64,000 nucleotides of DNA from Lineus longissimus (Eukaryota > Nemertea > Pilidiophora > Heteronemertea > Lineidae), in assembly GCF_910592395.1 (NCBI RefSeq), contig NC_088312.1, positions 6,820,001 through 6,884,000 of the forward strand. Reading direction: 5' to 3'. Under the pieces are notes generated by a model that had not been told where the DNA came from, ran no database searches, and saw nothing but the letters and a program-made list of their open reading frames with translations. A program made the translations under genes and the position numbers. This document shows positions 11,214-22,352 of the stretch, one piece after another; positions within the stretch are counted from its first letter, which is position 1; every line of letters starts with the position of its first letter.

Positions 11214-14200
11214 TCAGTTCGCTCTTGGTTCAACAGTTACGTATATCTCATCCTCGGGCAATGTAATAAGACCATATGCTCGCTTGACGGTCTGATTTGG
11301 TACAGTTGTAACCTTGAACTTCCTTAAGATTATGGCAAGCGTCGTCACTCCATCGGCGAGGGTATATCTGAATCCCGGACACTTGCGCCCGCCTGCGAAT
11401 CCAAAAGGAACATTCGAGAGTAAAGGGCGACTGCGGGTGTTGCCGGGAGCAAACCGATCAGGATCGAACCTGGAATCAGAATGTGGTTAAACTGTAAATG
11501 ATACAGAATACAGCATCAACAGATTAATGGGTCATTAGATAAGATGTCAATGAATCAACTCATCTGTTTTGCCGATTTCACCACGTATAGCAAGTTGACA
11601 CATGTTACTCTTAATCCTGGCATGATTGGTACCTTTAATATGTTGTATCTCAAATCGCTGTTCCGATCCTGATCCATCAAGAAACTTAAACACAGGTAAA
11701 TGCTTCACGGAAGAGTCACGGAGCTCTTGATGCATGCATCACATATCATCTCCCACTTTGTGGAAAATAACATTGGAAATCCCATCATGATTAAAAGTTC
11801 TTGCCTTTCTGGCTCTGGCCAAATGTTTTCGTCCATCAGTACGACACCCAGGGCATGGATAACCGGTGTCTGAAACACAAGGTACTATCAGTAATTTGTA
11901 GAATGTAACATCTATATCGATTAAGTCAGGACATTTCATACTGGATAAAATACTTGCTAGCATGTGTAAAGTCATCTCGCATAATATCGGACCCATTTCA
12001 TTCGTCACAACACAAGACAAGTTTTGTGCACGCATATACTTCCAATTCATGGAAAGCATCTTGGAAGACTGCCGTTGATGACCGATTTGGGGAGGGGAGC
12101 CTGGCCAGAGAGCTCAGTAAACTACCCCAAACGGAAACGGCTACGCCGCATTGCCGCCTTCCTGAGAACAACCTCAGTCTTGTCGTAAGCTTACACAACC
12201 ACAAACCTTCTCTTTAATGACGTATCCCCCTAACGTGGTGTCCTTGTCCTGATCAAATCTAGCTGCCCATGGAACGACCAGGTTTCTCCGCAGCGTTTCA
12301 TCAATGATTTGCCGAAGATATCTACAGCATAGAAGAATTTCTGAATGACCGACAATTTCCACTTGATGTATGACCATCAAATGCACCTTGCATGATCATC
12401 AAATACCACTTGTATGACCAGCAAATGCCACTTTTATGACCATCAAATGCAGCTTGTATGGCCATCATATGCAGCTTGTATGACCACCAAATGCCACTTA
12501 TACGACCATCAAATGCCACTTATATGACCATCAAATGCCACTTGTACGACCACCAAAAACCACTTACGTCAGTTGGCTATATGCATACGGGTCGACATCA
12601 TCATCCCCTAAAACATCACATATCTCTCTGTAGGCTTTCTCCTGCATGTCTTGGTGGACGCCCAGATGGTACAGGGCGAATATCAGCACTACAAGTGGAA
12701 CAACAGTTTGCGGCCTGAGGATTACAGTTGACTTACTGATAATTTGGTGGAAATTGATATACGGTTAGTGAATTGATGACCTACAATAGGGCATACAAAG
12801 CCGCAATGACGGAGGAGTGGTGCCCACAATATAAAGACGACGTATTCAGACTGAAAATTCCAGGGGATGGGAGTGCCCGTATTATACAACATAATACTGC
12901 ATCCGGGGCTGAGGTATTTCAGCTTGAAAGTTAAATCAAACTTAAACAGAGAGATTTGTCATTAAAACACATGCTTACTGCTGGCGACATTGTGGAATCC
13001 TCCAACAACGTTGATAAGGGCATCTGAGTAAAGTTGTATCTCGGGGACATCTGAATCGAGTAGCTCGTCGATGAACAGCTTTCTGTCAGCCAAGGACCTG
13101 GTGGCCCGGCGGTGATGGATCATTTTTCGGATGATATTATCCTTTTCGGAGTCCGCTGAAAGGGAATGAGTATGTATGTCAAGTAATTGATGGGCCATTA
13201 ATGGTTTCAAACACGACCATTCTTCGATTGTAGGTCCCATTTTGATTGTACGTGGTGCCCCTTTTAACTAACACAGGAGACGAAGAACCTGCATCCTAAG
13301 ATCAGGCATTTTTACTCCTCTGTCGTATATGATGAAATATCAAGAGGCGGAGTATATTAAAAACAACTGGTGCCAGGATGCAGACCTAACACCAGTTTGC
13401 CATGCATAACATGTCCGACAAATGCATACCTTCATCAAACTCTGCCCTTTCAGGCGTTCCTGGTTCAGGAAGAGAACCATCAACATTGTGTTCTGCTGTC
13501 AGCATGATCTGTAAGGAAGATTGCGTGGTGTTTCTAATTCTACATGTCAATCAAATGAAACGTTCAAAACATAATGCATCACTAGAAGCAAAGCACATCA
13601 CCAACACCGGTAAATACTCCAACACTTTAGGTATGATGAAGATCCGACTGTAGAAAATGCTTTCGTCACGATCTCAGTGATGAGCAGGGACGCCATTTTT
13701 GAAAATGTAATCATGATTTGCATTGGTTATTTTATATTTTTTGGTAAAAACGGTGTTATATTGAAATGTAAATTTTCCTTGGTACATGTAATTTATCCCG
13801 ATATATCGGCGTTAGACATCCATGCCTTTCTGGAATATAATAGGTTTCCATGTTCGACGTAACGTGTTAAATGAACAACCAGGATCTGGCAGGAGAAAGT
13901 GGGGTATGCACAATGTAAATTACCTAACTGTCTAATTGGTCTTTTGAAAGACATCAAGCAAAGACACCATCTCAGTAACAAGTAAAGCGGGCATTCAGTT
14001 TCAACAGAGTACACTTTTCAAAACAAGGAAAACTCATTAGTTCGAGTTTTCTTGTCTATGGTAGTCAGCCAAATAGCTTACCATGTTGTAGCAGTGGTGA
14101 AGTTTTTTAACTTCGCTTTCATCTTTGAAGTAATCTCCAAATGTTGCCTGGGTGATTGCCTTGATAGACATCTCCGTCATCTCTTCCTTCAGGGCGATAG

Positions 14201-16258
14201 TTTCGCCATCGCTTAAGCTTGACCAATGCTCGACCAGTTCCCCAACCACCTATTAAGGTAGATAAATGATATTTAGAAAGTTGAAGATTCTCGGTAGAAA
14301 TGCCATCGCCATCTGTGCAGAATGTGGTCAACCACAACTTATCTACAGCCAGAACGTTCTTAGTATTGTATTGCCCAACATAACTAACTTCAACTTGTCT
14401 TACTCGTCTTATCGCGTAAAGACTCGGCCACTGCATTAGATTGACTTGCAAATACACCACTAGTGGGGACTTATCGTATATGCGAAGTAGCGTTAAAGTA
14501 AAATCATAAAGATGGTCGACCTTAAAGGAGTACACTTACATCATTAAATGTTGGGTAGTATACAGCCATTGCTTGATGTCCGTATGCGTCATCAAAAGGC
14601 TGTCTTTGGCGTCTGCCTTTCTCCTTGTTTGAATATTGAACAGACTGCGGGCCGAACATGTGCTGATATTTTATGAATAGCTGCGCTGCAGTTTAAAAAG
14701 AAAAATTGACTCCGCTGGTATATTTATAAAAAGTTCGCATGGATTTGCAATACGGCAGGCTCGATAGGCATCGCATGTATAGACCTTGCAGTACCACACT
14801 CTTCCAGCCTTTGAAAAAGCTTGTGAACACAATTGCATCTCATTGAGGTTTTCTACGAGGTAAAAACCCAGAGAGGTTTTTCATGATCTCAAAAACTATT
14901 TAGGTTTTTTCATTTTACAAAAAAACTCTACGGGATGCACATGTGTGTTGGCCGAAATGATGGTTTTCAGAAGCGCAAAAACCGTCATTTTTAAGAGTGC
15001 AGTGACTTTATATTCGCTTGATTATGTTTTGAGTTGAGAGCTCGGAATTTTGAATTTGACCGTTCATTAAAGTACATTCTGCGTACATATAACGTAAAAT
15101 CCTTTGAAAGAGAATGATATGCATAGTCATCGGCCTTATTATCGACGGATTTTACGGTATATATAAATACTGATAAGATGGAAAAATGACTTGTAATTCC
15201 TCGGATTCGAACTCAGTGAGAAGAAAAACAGGCAATTCATGATCAATTAAAAAAATGAATTCCAGTTGGAGAGCTTTTTCTGGTCTATTTAAGAGATTCT
15301 CCCCAAAAGTGGGTTGGCTTGTCAGTTGTTTTGAACGAGACAAATACAAACAACTGATCATGGATCGAAAACAACTTACGCGGTCGATCAAACACGATTG
15401 CGTGTTGTTTAAACAGCTCCGGTGATGCGATGCTGATAGTGAGTTCCTTTCCCATCCAGAATGATGCGATTGGCCCGTAGCGCTTGTGGAGGTTGGTGAG
15501 AAACTCATGCAAGCTTCCAGCAGCGTCAATGTCATGTTTGTTTCCATGTCTGAAATGGTTAACAGCCGCGATAGTCGGCGATGGTTCGAGGCATAGTCGT
15601 GCATAGTCGAGGGGGGGGGGAGTGGCTCTCTTGGGTCAAAATGACACTTAAATTTTTCGGCCGAAATCATAGTCAAAAACAGGATTTTTGGTATTTTGGT
15701 CACTTACGGGAGAGGGGTCGGGACAATATTGCAATAATGCCCCCCCCCCCCGTACCCTATACGCCGATGCAAATAGATCTGTCTGAAACACCGAAATTAA
15801 AATGTGCATAACTCACGTACATTGGATCGCTCGCTTTCAGACCAGGAACTGGTTTCTCGGAAGATCCTTGTTTCCGTTCCCATTTCTAAGAGAGAAGAAA
15901 TATAGCCCGTATATATTATTGACAGTTTGAACAGTTAGCGGGCTGGGGGAGGCGCTATTCAGAAGTTCCGCTCCGCTGATAAAGCCTACCAGTATTGGTT
16001 TTTGAAACTAGCCCCTTATTGAGGAATGGGCTTGTCGAACTACAACCCCCCCCCCCCCCCCCCCAAAAAAAAAGGTTCATACCAGTCTTCACCTCCCCTG
16101 CATAGGCTTTGATACAAACACGCCGTAGCCTTCACAATTCCCAATTCCCAGGATCTACATTTACCCGGGGATGTACCAACCTTGAAGGTCCATAGAAATA
16201 CTGCACAGAGAATAGCAAGCAAGGAGGCTGTAACGGGGTTTAATAGCTCCACCGCCAT
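11214..16258 (-). CDS. CYP20A1: Cytochrome P450 family 20 (CYP20A1-like)
   Basis: Eleven exons join in phase: 16181-16258, 15821-15885, 15380-15549, 14540-14685, 14082-14249, 13430-13508, 12979-13155, 12568-12688, 12207-12321, 11805-11869, 11214-11469; 479 residues (human CYP20A1 has 462). An N-terminal membrane anchor (residues 5-25) is followed by GSLHEFLTNLHKRYGP, which closely matches the CYP20 N-terminus. The K-helix ExxR is at 343-346 (ETLR), the PERF-type motif is FDPDRF (396-401), and the haem loop FGFAGGRKCPG carries the thiolate Cys425. It is presumably an ER-bound monooxygenase; the vertebrate protein is an orphan with no settled substrate. The I-helix reads NVVGGFHNVAS and lacks the usual acid-Thr pair, as in the vertebrate family. 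The last intron uses a GC donor (AAAG|GCAAG). The family call is strong; the substrate is unknown. Confidence 0.93.
12368..12565. repeat. 22-bp minisatellite filling a P450 intron
   Basis: Nine consecutive 22-bp units (consensus about GTATGACCATCAAATGCCACTT) span exactly 198 bp. They occupy most of the 246-bp intron between CYP20 exons 8 and 9 and run into the splice donor: on the minus strand the repeat begins at intron position +3. Units differ at a few positions. Confidence 0.92.
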
Positions 16259-17183
16259 ATTCTAAAGCAAACCAGACCATACAATATATGCACACATGTT
16301 CCTCGTGCCTGCGTCAGCCGTCTGCTGGCATATCTGGGTCAACCGATTGATATATATGTATAGCAGTAAATATGACGTGTGGTGAATAGCTGGCGCAACA
16401 CCAGACGGGCAAAACCATTGGCAAGAGAGGGGAGTCCTAGTAGCGCATGTTGTGCAATGCATTAGTACTACATGTACAAGTGACCCCCCCCCCCTTTGGG
16501 CAGTACCCATTCACTCATTCCCTGGGAACTCTTTTCGTGCGGAAGGCGGACAAACTGGTTATAGTGCACTACCATCAAATTCTGGTTTGAACATTAAGTC
16601 TTTCCGGGTCCGGCTCAAATGTCGTATGCGCGTGGTGAGCATCTGTCCTTGAAAACCGCTGGAGAATCCATGACTGGGGACTGCCATTTCCTGCTCGGTG
16701 CCGTCCTGCTGACTTGACCCTAGGAGGCAGGCCATGGCCTATCCAATCTAGTCCACATGTTACTTATTAGCTAGCCATGCATATATTTATTTTATCCTTA
16801 TAACAAACGCAAAAAAGTTTCTTCAAAACGTCATACAGTAATTAGTAACTTAAGAGTGTCAATCAAAATGTCCAATTCAAGAGATCTCAATTATCTACTG
16901 CGAGTAATCATTAGTGTCATGCACTCAACGAAGTGACAGTCTGGACAGTGAGAGGATGATTAATTCTATGGGCATGTAGTCCTTCATGCTGATGATTAGC
17001 AGACTAATAGTACAAATTAACGATGGAACTGGTCAGTTGATTACCAAATAATATTTACTAATTGGCTCTTGACAAAAATTGGACTGCTTTTCTGACTTAC
17101 CGGTATTCAGTAATTTCTAGTAACCACCAAACAGCTGTCCCGCTTATCACTTCACCACTGACACACCCAGTCGATTAAACACG
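16259..17183. other. Divergent intergenic region between CYP20 and the LamG gene
   Basis: This 925-bp stretch separates two genes that point away from each other, so it should contain both promoters. A C tract lies near 16480. No TATA or other motif stands out. Short open frames here look accidental. Confidence 0.5.
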
Positions 17184-18817
17184 ATGATACCTCTCGTGGT
17201 AGGCATATGGTTCGGACTGGCAGCAGCCTGCAATTCAGGTAGGAAAGAAGTATTTTGAGAGACGCTATATGCATAGATTCGAGAAACTTACATGTATATT
17301 TCACTTCAGCTTTGTCCTTTCCGACCTCTTTTTTTCAAATCGCATTCAATGTGCAAAATCTCATTTATAACGGGTTGGCAAAAAACACATCGGGCGTACG
17401 TTATCGTAATCGTCACTTACATGTATAGACGTGGCGAAAATATGGCATCGTTGTGGAAAGCATGGCATGCCAGACTGTTCATCATTCTCTCTCCGTTCCA
17501 GCATTCGAACCCAAACCAGTCGGAATTTGGCCAATGAATTCGTTGCTTCCTGAAAATGACGCATCCGAAACAGGAAACCATGCTATCTTGCAAAACACAA
17601 GTCTTGCTGTTGGGCCATTGGGAAATCCGAACACCGCGTTTAAATTCAATAAAACGATAAATTCCCTCCTAAAAGTTGAGAATATGACTTTCAACAATAT
17701 CGGATCTGTGACGTTCTTAGCACACATAAAAACGTTTGCAAAGGTTGGTCCAATCTTCGAGTGGCCCGGCGGATGTGGAATTTGGTTGCTCCCGAGACAG
17801 AGGTTATCATTCGCAACCGGCGGAGGCAAACAGGTCAAGACCGGAAATGGAGTTCTGACTTCTGGGAACTGGCATTTCGTCGCCATTAGTTACTGTTTCC
17901 CGGACCCGAGTGTCACTTTCATGGTAGATGACGTAATATATGTTTTTGATTTGCCAAGTGCAGAAATGTTAGTCACCGGAACCACTGCTTTTCTCGGCAA
18001 ACGTCCAAATGAAAGACTCGGATGGGATGGATACATGAGCAGCGCCATGTTGTTTGACGTTGCCTTGACAACAGACGAACTATCAAGGGCCAGACGATAT
18101 GTTCTCAAGGTGACCAACATAGCTGGTAAGGTACAAATCGTACAAGTATAAATTTTGTTCCGACCATTTGTAATCACACATCTTAGTTTTCCGATTCGAG
18201 TGGGTCACATCATGACATTCTTTGCTGTCGCCGCTGTTATAAAAAACTCCGTCATATAGACCTACAGCTCGAACAATTGTACATAATATATAGGTTTAAA
18301 CCTTGTATCATTCAATAAATTGATATGAAGGATTGTCCAGGGACCTGATGTAAACAGAAAAATCGTTACTGCTTTTAATACTGTAGTGGCTCAGTACAAT
18401 CTACCTGAAACTACAGTTGGATTTGTACAGCACAGAGCTCGCCTTACAATGTAAGATGGCGTAAATACATGTATTTAAGTAGCTAATTCTTCTTAACAGA
18501 TAGTTTTTAGTCCATAAGCTAATCAGAATGCTTCCTTGATTTCAGCTGTTGAATTCATGGAGTTCGAACGACGCAAGACTATGCGAACCATCCGAGAAAT
18601 GCAGACCAGAACCGATCTTGAATGTGTGGTCGAATGCCAACACGAAGAAGAGTGCTACACGGCCTACTTTTGTGACGTCAACAAGGAATGCATCCTGGGA
18701 GGATATGTATCAGTCCCTGGCCTTGCAAGCGGGAATTCTGCGGCAACACACGAAGTTGACGCACATGTATACAATGGATATCTACTGAATCTAACACACA
18801 ACAAACAGTACCGGTAG
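17184..18817 (+). CDS. Secreted LamG-like plus PAN/apple-like protein
   Basis: Three exons in phase (17184-17238, 17502-18125, 18546-18817) give 316 residues. Exon 1 encodes a hydrophobic signal peptide ending AAACNS. Exon 2 (residues 19-226) is a concanavalin-type LamG/pentraxin-like fold with the typical SGNWHFVAISY strand and GYMSSAMLFDVALTTDELS near the end. Exon 3 (227-316) is Cys-containing (CVVEC, ECYTAYFCD, KECILGG) and resembles a small PAN/apple module. Both modules usually bind glycans or proteins outside the cell, so a secreted lectin-like or matrix role is inferred. Reading through the exon 2 donor ends at a stop at 18149-18151, followed by an AATAAA at 18314, so a short form without the PAN module is possible. 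The LamG call is firmer than the PAN call. Confidence 0.75.
18314..18319 (+). promoter_or_regulatory. Candidate intronic polyadenylation signal
   Basis: AATAAA lies in the last intron of the LamG/PAN gene, 163 bp after the in-frame stop reached by reading through the exon 2 donor. It could end a shorter transcript that encodes only the LamG domain. A chance hexamer in AT-rich DNA is equally possible. Confidence 0.35.
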
Positions 18818-19394
18818 CTTGTTGATTATCACATGGCACAATACAAGGATATCCCCAGGGAAAACATACCGTATTCCAAACTGATCCTTGTTGGTCGAAA
18901 ACGAAGCAAATATTTGTCATTGGCTACAGGGATACTGAGCGTGTCGCTTGGTAAGGCCGACCTTTTTGTGCGATTGGTATTCGAACTATGACTATACAAG
19001 AGCGTTTGTTTCATGGACCTATTTCAATTTCTTCAAAGCTTTGAGTTTTTATCGCATCACCAGGCTTGTTGCATAATCACTGTATTACTGCTATGTATCT
19101 TTGATATCAACGAAAAACGAAATGTTCTGTTTTTGTAATCGCCAAAACTACGTTTTAGTGTAACGCAAACACGCTCGTCCTAGCGACTGCACTAATATTT
19201 TACACTTCCACAGATGACATGCCTTGTTTGTTGTTCACATCGACAATCACTGACTAATGTACCTTTATGGAGATGAGTAATCACTCCGAGATCACACTTG
19301 TCAGGTGGTTTTCATCTGGAGTAAGTGATTGACAGAAGCGGCAGATTAGATCAAATATTTCGCGGATATCGAAAAGCAGCCAACTCAGAAAATC
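18818..19394. other. Intergenic gap before the gustatory-receptor-like gene
   Basis: This 577-bp stretch lies between two plus-strand genes. It should hold the 3' UTR of the LamG gene and the promoter of the receptor gene. No specific element is recognisable. Confidence 0.5.
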
Positions 19395-21485
19395 ATGGCA
19401 ACCGATGACGAAACAAGTCACTCACAAACCGGGCAAACGGCTCTCTATCGAATCATGAGGCCGTTCCTTATATATTCAAAGGTCTTCGGCTGCATATACG
19501 AAATTGATGAAATAATCGACGGCAAAAGTTCCTCTGCAAGACGTAAACGCCTTTGGAAAACCTACCACGGTTTCAGAGTGTTTCTTGGATTTGCTAACTG
19601 CATTCGAATGCCGTTTATGTTTGTCCTCTACCGGGACCTTAAAGCAATATTGCTGTTTCTGATATTTCTTTCCTTCGCAGTCGTAGAGCTCTCCATCAAT
19701 GCGTGGTACTTCTTCTACGTATCGCCGCGGAAAAAGGGAAAAGAATTCATGGAAAAGTGGCTGGCATTACAAAACCATAAAGGGGCATCGACAACAGAAA
19801 TAAAGTACGGGAGGGCTCTTCTACGCCTTCGTAGTACAATTTTTGTGTTTTTTGTTGGCACGTTAGGTCTTGCCCTGATTTTTCTGATAGCTTCTTATTA
19901 CATAGAGCCTCTCTATGATTTCATGTCGCTGGCGGCCATACCAGCGAGTAAAACAGACCCAGTCACACCATATCTCATCGCCGCGTTAATGATTTACCAA
20001 AGCACTTCCATGATGGCTACGATTTTCACATTCTTCGGAAACTTTGGTCTTTTCTCTCGCACTATTTATGAAGAATTTTCGATCATGACGAAGGAGTTGA
20101 AAGCAGCTGTCTTGCCCAACGGTTCGGTGAACGGAGAGTTTGAGTACTACAGATCTTGGCACACCAAAATATGTGACATGACCCAAGTCCTCGACAAAAT
20201 GGCGATGTTTCCTGTACTGATCATATTCGCCTTGGATATTCCAACCTCGTGTTTCTGTATCTATCTCGTCCTAACCAACATCCATGATAGTGAATTCGTA
20301 GCTCTGACGTCATACATGTTTCTGAGCTTCTTCTCGAGATTTTGCGTCATCATCGTGGTAGCAGTGCTGTGGGTCCATCGCCCGGTAAGTGAGTTAAGAT
20401 TTTACGTCCTCTCTGAAACAGTTATCCAACGATTAATCAGTCAAATCACTTTCTATCCCATAGACTTCGGAAGCTTTTTTAGGAATCGTTCTCTACAGGG
20501 TGGCCCAGAAAACTTTTCCCTGTACATGTATAACACTCTTAAGCGAGTGATTTGTGCAACCTGGTCACATGCCACCGATCAATTGTGTCGTGACGACAGG
20601 GCGATTAATTTGTTATTTCATCTTCAATTGGCTAATATTCTTTCCATGAACATGTTTTTTTTATTTAATGAAATGAAGAATTGATAAAGACTCTTCATTA
20701 ATTCTTGATGACATGAACCCGGTTTCCTTGGTAATTTCCCAGGCACATGCAGCACTTTCGCCTGCCTACGACATTGACCTTAGAGCTGTACCCGCCTCCG
20801 TCGCAGGACAAGTGACCGTCTTCACCAGCAGACTCAATGGTCGTTCAATCGGATTGACAGCCATGCAGATCTTTACGTTAGACATGCCCATGGTCCTCAC
20901 GGTAAGTTTAAAAGCAACCTATTACATCTATCCTGGTCTACGGCCGAAATATGCGGTGAACGAACCATAGAGGCCGCGTTCGCCATAGCAAAATAACCGA
21001 GGTAAACCGCGATACATAATGTTTCAAGCTGCTATAGTATCACTACTACTATACAGTTTACCGTCGTAATTTACATTTGCTTCTTCTTCCGCCCGGCAGC
21101 ACGCCTCTAACCACAATACGTCCACTGCATGGTCACCCTGCTTGTTTTCATCAAATTGATATTATACATTTACCTGTACATGTAGATGAATGAGTAGGCA
21201 AAACCAGCATTTTGTTGTAAAGATACAGAAGTCAGTGCCCAATCGAGCATTGTGTCCCCCCCAAAACATGTCTCCTGTCTAAAATGACCCGAATATTATT
21301 CGAGCAGCGTCCAACTTTATTCGGACTCCTTTCAGATCCTGGGCACGCTAGCAGGCTACATCGCGGTGATTCTACAGACCACGGCTCTGACAGTGGATCC
21401 AAACTGTTCACTGCTATTCAACGAAACCATGTTGGATAAGTACATTAATGGAACTGTGTATTCCTGCAAGATACCGCCTCCGTAG
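19395..21485 (+). CDS. Gustatory-receptor-like (GRL) seven-helix protein
   Basis: Three exons in phase (19395-20384, 20743-20901, 21336-21485) give 432 residues. Seven hydrophobic helices are visible. The first six are in exon 1. The last is built from exons 2 and 3: IGLTAMQIFTLDMPMVLT, then ILGTLAGYIAVILQT. That end has the family's hallmark: a short final intracellular loop, then TM7 with a (T/A)GY-hydrophobic-Q pattern equivalent to the TYhhhhhQF motif of insect gustatory receptors. Phase-0 introns near the 3' end are also typical of this family. GRLs are inverted 7TM channels of the insect Gr/Or lineage; in non-arthropods their ligands are unknown and some act in development. The start codon is the first ATG of the frame, 10 bp after an in-frame-neutral AT-rich leader. 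The C-terminus carries two extracellular Cys residues. Confidence 0.85.
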
Positions 21486-22351
21486 ACTCTTAGGAGCCCT
21501 TCGACTATACATCTGATTGTTCGATTTCTAAAAACTACTGACTTGCCACGAAAACAAACCCCACTAGGGCACTGATTTCAACTGAGATAGGACTCGATAT
21601 GACAAGGCCGTTGGGCCATCGACTTTCTGTGGAAGAACAATACATTTCGCCCCAAAAGGGCCCTAATCTGCATAAAAAACACTTTTTTCGAAGATATCTG
21701 CAGGAAACTGCACCCTGGCCTCAACCCTCCCGCTGTATGCTATACGGTCATGTATGCGGCTCACATGCTTCCCTCGTACATAAGGAAACTATTCGCTACA
21801 ACAGCCACTTGAAGCTGACACAAAACTGACGCTGCTGGTCGTGCGCAATCACTTGGAAGCACTCCTTGTACATGTATCTCCGCCATTTAAATTATCATCG
21901 TGAACGCCGCAAACTGGAAACGAGGCGTTGACCTTCTTGTCATTGTCATAACGGAGTAATAGCAGACAGATGGGTGAACATGGTTTTGTCATATTTTTCT
22001 TTTGACCCTCTTTTCGCCACAATAACTAAAATAGATAGTGCTCAATATGTTGTTTGATGACCAATTGATTCAAAGGGACCTTCAGATTCCTTCCTTCTCT
22101 CCCCTCAGTCTGCATAGAGACAACGTTTTAAGATGTCCGCAATTTACCACACCGGCTGTCCGCACGTTGATGTCACGTTGCTGGTCCACGGTTCCAGACA
22201 GAGCGTTATGCATCGGTCAAAATAACTAATGATGATCACTGCATGGAGGGCTCACTCAGGTTCTCGTCGGCATTATAATCGAAATGGTGCGATAATTCAG
22301 TCAGTTTAAAAAAAGTTTAACAAAGTGTTTTACATTGGCAATCATATTTAT
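21486..22351. other. Tail-to-tail intergenic region
   Basis: This stretch separates the receptor gene (plus) from the oxygenase gene (minus). It contains the 3' ends of both. No gene, RNA or clear repeat is seen. Confidence 0.5.
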
Positions 22352-22352
22352 T
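22347..22352 (-). promoter_or_regulatory. Polyadenylation signal overlapping a stop codon
   Basis: On the minus strand the oxygenase stop TAA runs straight into ATAAATA, so an AATAAA hexamer shares its first base with the last base of the stop codon. If used, the 3' UTR would be only about 15-30 nt. Confidence 0.5.

Noticed and set aside
12174-12386. Alternative acceptor for P450 exon 9 at 12342
   Set aside because: Using it breaks phase and puts a stop codon before the conserved YLRQIIDETLRR. The acceptor at 12322 restores phase and family alignment.
14840-14965. Similarity to 63190-63325 (AAACCT-rich segments)
   Set aside because: Both are low-complexity AAACCTC/AGGTTTT stretches; the match is too loose to call a shared element by eye.
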